NCBI RefSeq assembly: GCF_000253255.1
Contig: NC_015580.1
Location: 2,927,001-2,991,000, forward strand
Direction: 5' to 3'
Source: Novosphingobium sp. PP1Y
GTDB taxonomy: Bacteria > Pseudomonadota > Alphaproteobacteria > Sphingomonadales > Sphingomonadaceae
DNA: 64,000 bases
Part shown: in pieces, positions 46,486 to 55,332 of the stretch
How the letters are laid out: the number at the start of each line of letters is the position of its first letter
How positions within the stretch are numbered: the first letter of the stretch is position 1
Translations under genes and position numbers: made by a program
Notes under the pieces: model-generated
What the model was told of the DNA's origin: nothing
Database searches by the model: none
The model's input: only the letters and a program-made list of their open reading frames with translations

Positions 46486-46896
46486 ATGCTTCTTCGTTCC
46501 GCACTCATTCTGGCCTTGTCTCTCGGCGCCGCGTCCTGCGGCACTGGTCCCAAGGCCGACGTCCAGCTCAAGGGGAGCGCCTGGCGCTTTGCCCTGATCG
46601 ACGGGAAACGGCCTTCAACCGACGCGGCCAGCATCATTTTCCTGGGCAGCAAGATCCGCGTCCAGATCGGCTGCAATCTGATGGAAGGCAAGTGGAGCAT
46701 GCAGGACGACCGACTGGTCGCCGCAGCGCTCAGCCAGTCCGAAATACCCTGCAGCAAACCGGTCTGGGGGCAGGAAAAGGCCGTGACCGCCCTCCTCGTC
46801 GCCACCCCGCGCCTTGCCGTGGACGAGAACCGGATGATCATCCAGTCGAGCGGCCATACAGCCGAACTGGTCCGCGACCTGCAGGCTGCGAAATAG
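46486..46896 (+). CDS. META/HslJ-like lipoprotein
   Basis: A 136-residue lipoprotein precursor. The signal MLLRSALILALSLGAAS is followed by Cys18 in GAASCG, the lipidation site. The mature part holds GSAWRFALIDGKRPST and QIGCNLMEGKWSMQDDRL with LSQSEIPC, matching the META domain of HslJ-like envelope proteins. Role unknown. It lies between the methyltransferase gene and convergent rmuC, 48 bp after the former. Confidence 0.82.
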   Translation: MLLRSALILALSLGAASCGTGPKADVQLKGSAWRFALIDGKRPSTDAASIIFLGSKIRVQIGCNLMEGKWSMQDDRLVAAALSQSEIPCSKPVWGQEKAVTALLVATPRLAVDENRMIIQSSGHTAELVRDLQAAK

Positions 46897-46899
46897 CGT

Positions 46900-48447
46900 C
46901 TATTCGGCGGCGGCCGGGAGCGACGGCGTCTCCGGATCCTCCTTAAGCGAATCGACGCCGTAGCGCGGCATGGATTCCACCTGCGGTACGTCCTCGATTT
47001 CCCGCTTGCCGATCTCGATGTGCTTATCGCGCAGGCGCTTGCCCGAGGACAGCACGTTGCGCTCGAAGCTGCCGACGAACTTGTTGTAGTTGTTGACCGC
47101 GCTTTCCAGCCCCGCACCCACACGCTTCATGTGTTCGGCGGCAACGGCAAGGCGATCGTAGAGCTCGCCGCCCATGCGCCCGATCTCTCGCGCCTCGCGG
47201 GCCAGACCGTCCTGACGCCAGACCTGCGCGACGGTGCGGGCGATGGCGACGAGGTTGGTCGGCGTTGCCAGCAGCACGCGGTTGCGGAAGGCGAAGTCCC
47301 ACAGCTCCGGATCGTATTCGAGCGCGGCGGCCACGAAATGTTCGCCCGGCACGAACATCACGACATAGTCGGGCGCGTCCTCGAACTGGCTCTGGTAGCT
47401 TTTCGCGCCGAGCGTCTGGACGTGATTGCGCATCGAAGCGACGTGCTGGCGCAGCGCCCCTTCGCGCGCGATGTCGTCCTGCGCCTCGAACGCCTCCTGA
47501 TAGGCATTGAGCGAAACCTTCGCGTCGATCACCAGCTTCTTGTGGCCGGGAATGTTGACGATGGCATCGGGCCGCAGGCGCCCGTCCTCGGTTTCGATGG
47601 AGTGCTCGGTGATGAAATCGGTGTGTTCGGACAGGCCGCACTGTTCCAGCACATTGCGCAGCTGTTGCTCGCCCCAGCGCCCGCGCGCCTTGGGGGCATT
47701 GCGCAATGAATTGCCGAGCCTTGCGGCTTCCTCGCGCACTTTCTCCTGCCCTTCGCGCATCGACTGGATCAGGCCGGTGAGCTGGCCGAACGAATCGACT
47801 CGCTTGGCCTCGAGCACCTGGACCTGTTCCTCGTAGCTCCTGAGGCGCGCGCCAACCGGTTCGAGCAGCGAGCGGATACGTTCGGCATTGGCCTTCTCGC
47901 TTTCCTCGAAGCGAGCGCCGGCGCGGCGCAGGAAGGCCTCCTGCGCACCTTCGAGGACCTTGGCCCCGGCATTCTCGAATTCCTTGCGCAAGGCTTCCTG
48001 CGCCTGGAGCAAAAGGCGCTTCTGCTCGTCGAAATTGGCAGTCTTTTCGCGCAGGGTCGCCAGTTCGGAGGCCAGTTCGCGCTGTTCCCGTCGCAGGCCG
48101 TCGACAAGCGCGGCATTGTCCGAGCGGACCTTGTCGAGCGTCGCCGTCGCTTCACTGCGCACACGCTCGAGCGCGGCTCCTGCCTCGGCACGCAACTGCT
48201 CGATGCGCTGGGCATTTTCACTGCGCGTCCGCTCAAGCGCTTCGCCCAGCGCATCGGCGCGGCTGGCGCGCTCTTCGGCACTCGCCAGATCGCGAATCGC
48301 GGCACGGAACTTCTCGTCCAGCTCGCGCGCCTCACGGTCACGCGTCTCGAACTGGCCGCGCCACTGCGCGCCCGTCCGCGAACCGAAGAACCAGCCCAGC
48401 CCCAGCCCGATGACGAGGGCGACGATAGCGAAAATGATCCCTTCCAT
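46900..48447 (-). CDS. rmuC: DNA recombination protein RmuC
   Basis: A 515-residue RmuC. An N-terminal membrane anchor (IIFAIVALVIGLGLGWFFGS) is followed by a long coiled coil (about residues 30-200, Glu/Arg/Ala-rich) and a PD-(D/E)XK nuclease-like domain with RGRWGEQQLRNVLEQCGL, DAIVNIPGHKKLVIDAKVSL and HIxxLGAKSYQ-like sequence. RmuC limits inversions in E. coli; the biochemical role remains open. Start ATG 48447. Convergent with the META lipoprotein gene. Confidence 0.93.
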   Translation of the reverse strand: MEGIIFAIVALVIGLGLGWFFGSRTGAQWRGQFETRDREARELDEKFRAAIRDLASAEERASRADALGEALERTRSENAQRIEQLRAEAGAALERVRSEATATLDKVRSDNAALVDGLRREQRELASELATLREKTANFDEQKRLLLQAQEALRKEFENAGAKVLEGAQEAFLRRAGARFEESEKANAERIRSLLEPVGARLRSYEEQVQVLEAKRVDSFGQLTGLIQSMREGQEKVREEAARLGNSLRNAPKARGRWGEQQLRNVLEQCGLSEHTDFITEHSIETEDGRLRPDAIVNIPGHKKLVIDAKVSLNAYQEAFEAQDDIAREGALRQHVASMRNHVQTLGAKSYQSQFEDAPDYVVMFVPGEHFVAAALEYDPELWDFAFRNRVLLATPTNLVAIARTVAQVWRQDGLAREAREIGRMGGELYDRLAVAAEHMKRVGAGLESAVNNYNKFVGSFERNVLSSGKRLRDKHIEIGKREIEDVPQVESMPRYGVDSLKEDPETPSLPAAAE

Positions 48448-48558
48448 TCCGTCAGGTTATCCGGAACGTTTCAGGAACGCCAGACCCTGCATCGAACTAT
48501 CGACAGGAATGATGGGAAGGTGCGGGAGCGGCCCTGTGCCCGGACCGCTCCGCAGCAA

Positions 48559-49128
48559 TCAGGCCGCCTTGCGCAGCTTGTCGAGCTTCTTGAGGACCAT
48601 CTGGCGCTTCAGGCGCGAGAGGTGATCGATGAACAGGATGCCTTCCAGGTGGTCCATCTCGTGCTGGAGGCACGTGGCCATGAGGTCGTCCATGTCTTCT
48701 TCATGGACATTGCCCTCTAGGTCCTGCCAGCGCGCGCGTATGCGGGCCGGACGCTCCACTTCGGCGTAGATCTCGGGAACCGAGAGACAGCCTTCCTGAT
48801 AGACCGAGTGCTCCTCGGAAGGTTCGAGGATTTCGGGATTGATGAAGATCCGCGGCTCGCGCTTGGTCGGCTGATGCGTGTGGGCATGGCCGCCGTGGGC
48901 GGTGCAGACTTCCGGCTCGGCATCGGGATCTTCGGGCTGGAGATCGATGACCAGCACGCGCAGCGGCACGCCGACCTGAATGGCGGCAAGGCCGATGCCG
49001 GGGGCATCGTACATCGTCTCGAACATGTCATCGACAAGCGTCTTGAGCTCGTCGTCGAACTTTTCGACGGGCGCGGAGACCTGCTTCAGGCGCGGGTCGG
49101 GAACTTCAAGGATTTCGCGAATAGCCAT
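48559..49128 (-). CDS. def: Peptide deformylase with a histidine-rich insertion
   Basis: Removes the N-formyl group from new proteins. The 189 residues contain the three deformylase motifs: GIGLAAIQ at 44-51, EGCLSVPE at 112-119 (metal Cys) and QHEMDHLEG at 155-163 (metal His). Between motifs I and II lies an insertion at about 65-91 with CTAHGGHAHTHQP, holding four His and one Cys in eleven residues. ATG 49128 (MAIREILEVP) chosen. Its partner fmt is nearby but on the other strand beyond recR. Confidence 0.94.
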   Translation of the reverse strand: MAIREILEVPDPRLKQVSAPVEKFDDELKTLVDDMFETMYDAPGIGLAAIQVGVPLRVLVIDLQPEDPDAEPEVCTAHGGHAHTHQPTKREPRIFINPEILEPSEEHSVYQEGCLSVPEIYAEVERPARIRARWQDLEGNVHEEDMDDLMATCLQHEMDHLEGILFIDHLSRLKRQMVLKKLDKLRKAA

Positions 49129-49202
49129 GTATCGCAAATAAGGGCGAAGCGCGATTTTCGCAATATTGACGATGCGCGCAGAATTGCGTTCTTCGCGATT
49201 TC

Positions 49203-49799
49203 TCAGCCGACCGGCCTGCGCGCCCGGATCGCCTGGGCGAGCGTACCCTCGTCGAGATAGTCCAGTTCACCGCCCACCGGGAGCCCGTGGGCCAGCTGGG
49301 TAATGCGCACCGGATAGGCCTCCAGCCGCTCGGCGATGTAGTGCGCGGTCGTCTGGCCTTCCAGCGTGGCATTCATCGCCAGCACCACTTCGTCGACCTG
49401 CCCTTGCGCGACTCGCGCCAGCAGGCGGTCAATCGTCAGGTCTTCCGGGCGGACCCCGTCGAGCGCGGAGAGCCGCCCGCCCAGCACGTGATACTTGCCG
49501 GTGAACAGGCGCGCACGGTCGAGCGCCCACAAGTCGGCAACTTCCTCGACAACGCAGATCGAACGGGCATCGCGGCGCGGATCGGCGCAGATCCCGCAAG
49601 GGTTGGCGGTATCGATATTGCCGCAGGTATCGCATTCGACGAGCGTATCGCGCACGGCAGAAAGCGCCTCTAGCAACTGCACCAGCGACGTCTCGCGCCG
49701 CTTGATCAGCCAGAGTACCGCGCGCCGCGCCGAACGCGGCCCCAGCCCGGGCAGCCGCGACAAGGCGGCAGTAAGCGTCTCGATCTCTTGCGATGCCAT
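49203..49799 (-). CDS. recR: Recombination protein RecR
   Basis: RecR, the clamp-like partner of RecF/RecO that loads RecA at gaps. The 198-residue length is standard. It has the N-terminal helix-hairpin-helix (LSRLPGLGPRSARRAVLWL), the zinc finger CDTCGNIDTANPCGIC near residue 58, and the Toprim segment ICVVEEVADLWALDRA. ATG 49799 chosen. It diverges from fmt, with a repeat-bearing 114-bp gap, and is followed about 75 bp later by def. Confidence 0.96.
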   Translation of the reverse strand: MASQEIETLTAALSRLPGLGPRSARRAVLWLIKRRETSLVQLLEALSAVRDTLVECDTCGNIDTANPCGICADPRRDARSICVVEEVADLWALDRARLFTGKYHVLGGRLSALDGVRPEDLTIDRLLARVAQGQVDEVVLAMNATLEGQTTAHYIAERLEAYPVRITQLAHGLPVGGELDYLDEGTLAQAIRARRPVG

Positions 49800-49822
49800 G
49801 ACCAATTCCCTAACCGCTCGGG

Positions 49823-49901
49823 CAGAGCTTGTCGAAGCATGACCATGTCTTATGCGCAATCGCGCCCTTCGACTCTTCGACAGGTTCCGGCCTCAGGCGA
49901 G
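49823..49901. repeat. Diverged sphingomonad-type intergenic repeat, inverted pair
   Basis: The recR-fmt gap holds gagcttgtcgaagc (from about 49826) and, inverted, cccttcgactcttcgacaggttccggcctcaggcgagcgg ending about 49903. These resemble the frequent CCTTCGACAAGCTCAGGGCGAGCGG-type repeat I associate with sphingomonad genomes. Copies are imperfect; the pair could form a hairpin or be relics. Confidence 0.55.
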
Positions 49902-49913
49902 CGGAGAATCGAA

Positions 49914-50822
49914 TTGCGCATCATCTTCATGGGAACGCCCCAGTTCGCAGTGCCGGCGCTCGTCGCGCTGGTGGAGGCGGGGCATGAAGTCGTGGCCGTC
50001 TATACCCAGCCGCCGCGCCCTGGCGGCCGTCGCGGCAAGGAACTGACCCCCTCCCCGGTCCACAAGGAAGCCGAAGTGCGCGGCATCGAAGTGCGCCATC
50101 CGGTTTCGCTGAAAGGCGCGGAAGAGCAAGCCGCGTTCGCGGCGCTGCAGGCCGACGTCGCCATCGTCGCAGCTTACGGTTTGCTCCTGCCGCAGGCGAT
50201 CCTCGATGCCCCGCGCAAGGGCTGCCTCAACATCCACGCCTCGATCCTGCCGCGCTGGCGCGGCGCCGCGCCGATCCAGCGGGCCATCCTTGCCGGCGAT
50301 CCGACGACGGGCGTGACGATCATGCAGATGGAAGCCGGGCTGGATACCGGGCCGATGCTGGCGACCCTGCGCACCACCATCGACGCCAAGACCGCCGGCG
50401 AACTGACCGACGAACTGGCCGACAAGGGCGCGCAGCTCATGGTCGGCACCTTGCGCGAGCTGGACAATCACCGCCCGGTCACCCAGCCCGAAGACGGCGT
50501 GACTTACGCCAGGAAGATCGACAAGGCCGAGGCCCGCCTCGATTTCACCGCCGATGCAGATCAGGTGGAACGGCAGGTGCGCGCCTTCCAGCCAGCCCCC
50601 GGCGCCTTTTTCGAGCTGAAGGGCGAGCGCTACAAGGTTCTCTCCGCTCAAGTTGTCGAAGGATCGGGCAATCCCGGCGCCGTGCTCGACGATACCTTGA
50701 CGATCGCCTGCGCTTCGGGCGCGATCCGGGTCATGCGCATCCAGCGCGCCGGCAAGCCCGCGATGGATACCGCCGACCTGCTGCGCGGCCGCCCGGTCCC
50801 GGCCGGAACCGTGATCGCCTGA
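49914..50822 (+). CDS. fmt: Methionyl-tRNA formyltransferase
   Basis: Formylates initiator Met-tRNA with 10-formyl-tetrahydrofolate. 302 residues: MRIIFMGTPQFAVPALVAL at the N terminus, the hydrolase/formyltransferase motif NIHASILPRWRGAAPIQRA (catalytic His/Asn), and ITIMQME-like GVTIMQMEAGLDTGPML with Asp. The start is a TTG at 49914 with ggag about seven bases upstream; longer frame upstream is not family-like. truA follows after 4 bp, so they are coupled. Confidence 0.95.
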   Translation: MRIIFMGTPQFAVPALVALVEAGHEVVAVYTQPPRPGGRRGKELTPSPVHKEAEVRGIEVRHPVSLKGAEEQAAFAALQADVAIVAAYGLLLPQAILDAPRKGCLNIHASILPRWRGAAPIQRAILAGDPTTGVTIMQMEAGLDTGPMLATLRTTIDAKTAGELTDELADKGAQLMVGTLRELDNHRPVTQPEDGVTYARKIDKAEARLDFTADADQVERQVRAFQPAPGAFFELKGERYKVLSAQVVEGSGNPGAVLDDTLTIACASGAIRVMRIQRAGKPAMDTADLLRGRPVPAGTVIA

Positions 50823-50826
50823 CCCG

Positions 50827-51573
50827 ATGACGCGCTACGCCCTCACCCTCGAATTCGACGGCAGCCCGTTCATGGGCCTGCAGCGACAGGCTCACGGCCC
50901 CTCGGTGCAGCAGAGCGTCGAGGACGCCGTCCATTCGATCACCGGCGAAACCGCGATCATGCACGCGGCCGGACGCACCGATGCGGGCGTCCACGCCCTG
51001 GCGATGCGGGCCCATGTCGAGATCGAAAAGCCGTTCACACCGTTTCGGCTGATGGAAGCGATCAACGCAAAGCTGCGCCCCGACCCCATCGCCGTGATCG
51101 CCTGCGAGGAAGTGCCCGACGACTGGCACGCCCGCTTTTCGTGCATCGGGCGCGCCTATATCTATCGCATCGTCAACCGCCGCGCGCCGCTCACGCTCGA
51201 GCGCGGCAAAGCCTGGCAAGTTGCCAAGCCCCTCGACGCACAGGCGATGCATCGCGCCGCACAGTTCCTTGTCGGGCGTCATGACTTCACCACCTTCCGC
51301 TCGGCCCATTGCCAGGCGCAAAGCCCGCTCAAGACACTCGACCGCCTCGACGTACGGCGCGAAGGCGAGCATGTGCTGATCGAGGCCGAGGCGCGCAGCT
51401 TCCTGCACCATCAGGTGCGCTCGATGGTCGGCTGCCTTGCCATGGTCGGAATGGGCCGCTGGCGCGAGGAGCAGGTGCGCGAAGCACTGGAAGCGCGCGA
51501 CCGCCAGGCGCTCGGATTGAATGCCCCCCCCGACGGCCTTTATTTCGTAAGGGCCGTATATTCTGGAGAATGA
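50827..51573 (+). CDS. truA: tRNA pseudouridine(38-40) synthase
   Basis: TruA makes pseudouridine at tRNA positions 38-40. 248 residues. It shows YALTLEFDGSPFMGLQRQ at the start, the catalytic Asp in HAAGRTDAGVHALAM near residue 52, and FLHHQVRSMVGCLAMVG near residue 193, the conserved end motif. It directly follows fmt. The next gene begins 2 bp after its stop, so transcription continues into the dehydrogenase. Confidence 0.95.
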   Translation: MTRYALTLEFDGSPFMGLQRQAHGPSVQQSVEDAVHSITGETAIMHAAGRTDAGVHALAMRAHVEIEKPFTPFRLMEAINAKLRPDPIAVIACEEVPDDWHARFSCIGRAYIYRIVNRRAPLTLERGKAWQVAKPLDAQAMHRAAQFLVGRHDFTTFRSAHCQAQSPLKTLDRLDVRREGEHVLIEAEARSFLHHQVRSMVGCLAMVGMGRWREEQVREALEARDRQALGLNAPPDGLYFVRAVYSGE

Positions 51574-51574
51574 C

Positions 51575-52687
51575 ATGAGCCATACCGGCACGGAACTCAC
51601 AACGCGGCTCGACGCCAACGGCACCTTGACCGTGCAATTGCGCGAACGGACCTGGGAAGCGCCAAAGGGTCGCCAGGTTCTGGTCCGCATGGAAGCATCG
51701 CCGATCAACCCTTCGGACCTCGCCCTCCTTTTCGCAGCGGCCGACCTTGAAAACGCGACCTACTCTCCCGGCAAGCTCGTCGCGCAGATGCCCGAGGCCT
51801 ACACCAGGGTTGCAAGCGCGCGCCATGGCCTTGACCTGCCAGCAGGGAGCGAAGGCGCAGGCACTGTCGTCGCTGCCGGTGACGAGCCGGCAGCGCAGGC
51901 ACTGATGGGCAAACGCGTCGCCTGCGTTCCGGGCACGGCCTATGCCACCTATGCCTATTGCGATGCCGCGATGGCGATTGTCCTTGACGATGCCACGAGC
52001 GCCGAGCAGGCGGCCTCCAGCTTCGTCAATCCGATGACCGCGCTGGGCTTCGTGGAGACGATGAAGGCCGAAGGCTTCACCGCCCTGATCCACGCCGCCG
52101 CCGCGTCGAACCTTGGCCAGATGCTGGTACGCATCTGCCAGGAGGACGGGATCGACCTCATCAACATCGTGCGCAGCGATGAACAGGTGAAGCTGCTGCA
52201 GGACCTTGGCGCCAAGTACATAGTCAACTCGTCAGAGCCCGATTTCATGTCCAGGCTCGTTGCCGCGGTTTCCGAAACCGGTGCACGCCTCGGCTTCGAT
52301 CCCATCGGCGGCGGCACCATGGCCAGCGCCATGCTCAATGCGATGGAAGTGGACGCGGCCAGGAATATCGAATTCAACCGCTACGGTTCGTCCGAGTTCA
52401 AGAAAGTCTACATCTATGGAAAGCTGGATACCGGGCCGACCACGATTGCCGGCAACATCGGCTTCGCCTGGGAGCTTGCCGGATGGCTGCTGCCCAATTT
52501 CCTCGCCAAAGTCGGACCGCAGGTAGCCGGGCGCATGCGCGCTCGCGTCATGCAGGGCCTGGACACCACTTTCGCCAGCCGCTTCAGCGACCGCATCGGT
52601 CTTGGCGACATGCTCACGCGCGAAGCGGTGTGCCGTTACGCGGCGCGGCGAACCGGACAGAAATTCCTGATCCTGCCCAACGGGTGA
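51575..52687 (+). CDS. Medium-chain (MDR) zinc-type dehydrogenase/quinone oxidoreductase
   Basis: A 370-residue MDR-superfamily oxidoreductase. It has the N-terminal GroES-like domain (VLVRMEASPINPSDLALL, GSEGAGTVVAAG) and a Rossmann domain with ALIHAAAASNLGQMLVRIC near residue 170. Catalytic-zinc cysteines of alcohol dehydrogenases are not evident, so a zinc-free quinone oxidoreductase-like or trans-2-enoyl reductase-like activity is possible. It is tightly downstream of truA and convergent with cobS, where a hairpin lies. Confidence 0.85.
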   Translation: MSHTGTELTTRLDANGTLTVQLRERTWEAPKGRQVLVRMEASPINPSDLALLFAAADLENATYSPGKLVAQMPEAYTRVASARHGLDLPAGSEGAGTVVAAGDEPAAQALMGKRVACVPGTAYATYAYCDAAMAIVLDDATSAEQAASSFVNPMTALGFVETMKAEGFTALIHAAAASNLGQMLVRICQEDGIDLINIVRSDEQVKLLQDLGAKYIVNSSEPDFMSRLVAAVSETGARLGFDPIGGGTMASAMLNAMEVDAARNIEFNRYGSSEFKKVYIYGKLDTGPTTIAGNIGFAWELAGWLLPNFLAKVGPQVAGRMRARVMQGLDTTFASRFSDRIGLGDMLTREAVCRYAARRTGQKFLILPNG

Positions 52688-52701
52688 TCGGGCAGGCCGG
52701 G

Positions 52702-52728
52702 CGTGGGCAGGGTCAGACCTTGCCCACG
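52702..52728. terminator. Strong dyad between the MDR gene and cobS, overlapping the cobS end
   Basis: cgtgggcagggtc-a-gaccttgcccacg is a 13-bp near-perfect dyad with one mismatch (G:T pairable). It overlaps the cobS stop and the last codons. No T-run follows on either side, so an intrinsic terminator is doubtful; a bidirectional stop or protein site is conceivable. Confidence 0.35.
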
Positions 52729-53705
52729 ACGCTTTCGGGAAGGTCGGTGCCGAAGACGCGCTGGTAGTACTCGGCCACCATCACGCGTTCGGTCTCGTCG
52801 CACTTGTTGAGGAACGTGAGACGGAACGCGAAGCCGACGTCCTTGAAGATCTCGGCGTTCTGGGCCCAGGTGATCACTGAACGCGGGCTCATCACGGTCG
52901 AGATATCGCCGTTCATGAAGCCCTGGCGCGAGAAGTCGGCAACCTTCACCATGTCGGTGATGGTCTTCACGTCCATGCTCGGGACCTTCTTGTGGACGAT
53001 GTCCACCTCGATGTCCTCAGGCAGGTAGTTGAGGCCCACGACCATGTTCCAGCGGTCCATCTGGCCCTGGTTGATCTGCTGGGTGCCGTGATAAAGGCCC
53101 GAGGTATCGCCAAGGCCCACGGTGTTTGCCGTGGCGAAGAGGCGGAAATTGCGGTCCGGGCGGATCACGCGGTTCTGGTCGAGAAGCGTCAGCTTGCCCT
53201 CGGTCTCGAGGATGCGCTGGATCACGAACATGACGTCCGGGCGGCCTGCGTCATACTCGTCGAAGACCAGCGCGACCGGGTGCTGCAGAGCCCAGGGCAA
53301 CAGGCCCTCGCGGAACTCGGTGACCTGCAACCCGTCGCGCAAAACGATGGCATCGCGGCCGATCAGGTCGATGCGGCTGATGTGCGCGTCGAGGTTGATG
53401 CGGATGCACGGCCAGTTGAGGCGCGCGGCGACCTGCTCGATATGGGTCGACTTGCCGGTACCGTGATAGCCCTGCACCATGACGCGGCGGTTGTAGGCAA
53501 AGCCTGCAAGGATCGCCAGCGTGGTATCCGGATCGAAGACGTAAGTCTCGTCGAGATCGGGCACGCGCTCATCCGCCTTGGAGAAGGCAGGCACCTTCAT
53601 GTCGATGTCGATACCGAACGTCTCGCGGACGTCGATCTCGATATCGGGAGCGGCAAGCAGCGTGGAATCGCGGCGGTCGGTCTTGATGTTCGCGGAGTCA
53701 GTCAT
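52713..53705 (-). CDS. cobS: Cobaltochelatase subunit CobS (AAA+)
   Basis: AAA+ subunit of the aerobic cobaltochelatase complex CobNST, which inserts cobalt into hydrogenobyrinic acid a,c-diamide. 330 residues, family length. It shows MVQGYHGTGKSTHIEQVAARL (Walker A) near residue 77, ALVFDEYDAGRPDVMFVIQR (Walker B) near residue 144, and ATANTVGLGDTSGLYHGTQQ (sensor 1). ATG 53705 chosen. The usual neighbour cobT does not follow: downstream is the convergent MDR gene. HxlR lies 111 bp upstream on the same strand. Confidence 0.93.
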   Translation of the reverse strand: MTDSANIKTDRRDSTLLAAPDIEIDVRETFGIDIDMKVPAFSKADERVPDLDETYVFDPDTTLAILAGFAYNRRVMVQGYHGTGKSTHIEQVAARLNWPCIRINLDAHISRIDLIGRDAIVLRDGLQVTEFREGLLPWALQHPVALVFDEYDAGRPDVMFVIQRILETEGKLTLLDQNRVIRPDRNFRLFATANTVGLGDTSGLYHGTQQINQGQMDRWNMVVGLNYLPEDIEVDIVHKKVPSMDVKTITDMVKVADFSRQGFMNGDISTVMSPRSVITWAQNAEIFKDVGFAFRLTFLNKCDETERVMVAEYYQRVFGTDLPESVVGKV

Positions 53706-53816
53706 TGCGTGACCTCGCCTAAAGGACCGGGCGCTGCACCGCAATAAGCTTTACGGGGTTGAAGCGGTGGACCTGTGACTTGCGGGAGGCAAGCTGGCCC
53801 TTCCTCCCCCCGCGCC

Positions 53817-54536
53817 TCAGCCTTCGCACTTGGGCGGCAAGGCGAACAGGTCGATGAAACGCTGCGCCAAGGCCGGATCGCCTTCGATCTTCAGCTTGCC
53901 CCCGGCTTCGGCAGGGCTTTGCTTGCCGTAGAAAACGGGCAGGAAATCGGTCGCATCCGGCGCCGTGAAGCGCAGGTCGGGCGAAGTCATCCCCTCCCCG
54001 ATGGGGTGAATCGCCAGGTCACCCTCACGCAGACGCCCTGCAAAGTGCTGCTCGCCCACGTTGAACGCGATCCACAGCTCCAACCCGCTCGCCCGGGCCG
54101 GAACGATCATCGTGCGCAAGGAAAGCATCAGCGCAACGGGCGTCAACGGAAGTGTGTGGTCGTGCAAGGGCGAGCGCACCGCCCAGCGGCCGAGTTCCTG
54201 CAACACCGGCTCGAGCGCCCTGCCCCAGTCGGTCAGGCCATAGACTTGCGCGGAAACCGGCGGCTTGCGGAACGATCGGGCGACAATCCCGTTCGCCTGC
54301 AGCGTCTCCAGCCGCTCGGTCAGCACCTTGGCGCTTAGGTTGGGGAGCGCCTGGCGCAGTTCGCTGAAGCGGCGGGCGCCCAGCATCATTTCACGCACGA
54401 TCAGCAAGGACCAGCGCTCGCCGATCAGCTCCATGGCGAAGGCCGCGCCGCAGGCATCGGCGTACCACCGGCCATGCGGTCCCTCGTCACTACTCACCGC
54501 AACTTTCGACCCTTTGGTATCTTTTTGTAACTTCAT
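53817..54536 (-). CDS. HxlR-family transcriptional regulator
   Basis: A 239-residue protein. After a short basic N terminus, GRWYADACGAAFAMELIGERWSLLIVREMMLGARRFSELR is the HxlR winged helix, and ETLQANGIVARSF plus VYGLTDWGRALEPVLQELGRWA complete it. A C-terminal extension of about 110 residues (SCP2-like LxMxLxTMIVPA... GLELWIAFNVG) is beyond the usual ~110-residue length and may bind a ligand. ATG 54536 was used; GTG at 54497 is an alternative. It diverges from the GST/VOC operon, which it may control. Confidence 0.9.
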   Translation of the reverse strand: MKLQKDTKGSKVAVSSDEGPHGRWYADACGAAFAMELIGERWSLLIVREMMLGARRFSELRQALPNLSAKVLTERLETLQANGIVARSFRKPPVSAQVYGLTDWGRALEPVLQELGRWAVRSPLHDHTLPLTPVALMLSLRTMIVPARASGLELWIAFNVGEQHFAGRLREGDLAIHPIGEGMTSPDLRFTAPDATDFLPVFYGKQSPAEAGGKLKIEGDPALAQRFIDLFALPPKCEG

Positions 54537-54552
54537 AGTTGCTTTTTGTAAC
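54521..54552. promoter_or_regulatory. Direct-repeat operator candidate between HxlR gene and GST operon
   Basis: The 11-mer ctttttgtaac occurs at 54521-54531 and again at 54542-54552, 21 bp (two helical turns) apart. The first overlaps the first codons of the regulator if ATG 54536 is the start; if GTG 54497 is used, both lie upstream. Spacing and position between a regulator and a divergent operon suggest a binding site for the HxlR protein. Inference from sequence only. Confidence 0.55.
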
Positions 54553-54650
54553 CCTCAAGCACACCCTTGCGCAAGCTCGATTCGCCATAAAGCGCATCGA
54601 AAGCCAACACGGACTGCCCCCGCCGTTCGTCGACATACAGGAGAGTACGG

Positions 54651-55331
54651 ATGCCGATTCGCCCCGATGCCGAAATCGAGATCACTGCCTTCGACTGGGT
54701 CCCTTCCTTTGCTCGCGGTTTCGTGCGCGACTTGCGCCCGCGCTGGGCCTGCGAGGAACTGGGCCTGCCCTATCGCGAGCGGCTGATCAGCGCAATGAAA
54801 CGGCCCGAATGGTATTACGACGACCAACCCTGGGGCCAGGTGCCGTTCCTGCGCGACGGTGAAGTGTGCCAGTTCGAAAGCGGAGCGATCCTGATCCACC
54901 TGGCCGAGAGAGGCGGCGGTCTTCTCCCGCAAAGCGGGCAAGCCCGCGCGTCGACGCTTTCATGGCTGTTCGCTGCGTTCAACAGCATCGAGCCGATGGT
55001 ATTCGAACTCAACAATGTGGAGACTTTCTCCGCCAAGTCCGACTGGGCGCCCCTGCGCCGCCCCTCACTGCTGGAAACCGTGGCCAGGCGGCTCGACCGG
55101 CTCGAAGCGCGGGCGCCGCAGGACGGGTGGATCGCCGGCGAATTTTCCATCGCCGATATCGCGATGGTCACGGCCCTGCGCGAACTGGCCGGACGCGGAC
55201 AGCTCGATGACCGCCCCGGCCTCGCCGCCTATGTCGAACGGGCCACTGCACGTCCGGCGTTCCAGACTGCATTAAAAGCACAACTGGACGTTTTCGATGC
55301 CCATGCCCCGGTCGAACCCGCAGGAGCCTGA
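54651..55331 (+). CDS. Glutathione S-transferase family protein, first of cluster
   Basis: A 226-residue GST fold. The thioredoxin-like N-terminal domain has FVRDLRPRWACEELGLPYRE, WGQVPFLRDGEVCQFESGAIL (cis-Pro and the Glu-Ser glutathione contact), and the helical C-terminal domain holds GWIAGEFSIADIAMV (N-capping Asp). Substrate unknown. ATG 54651 follows ggagag. It opens the plus-strand run that continues to 58797, two bases before the DUF1428 gene. Confidence 0.9.
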   Translation: MPIRPDAEIEITAFDWVPSFARGFVRDLRPRWACEELGLPYRERLISAMKRPEWYYDDQPWGQVPFLRDGEVCQFESGAILIHLAERGGGLLPQSGQARASTLSWLFAAFNSIEPMVFELNNVETFSAKSDWAPLRRPSLLETVARRLDRLEARAPQDGWIAGEFSIADIAMVTALRELAGRGQLDDRPGLAAYVERATARPAFQTALKAQLDVFDAHAPVEPAGA

Positions 55332-55332
55332 C

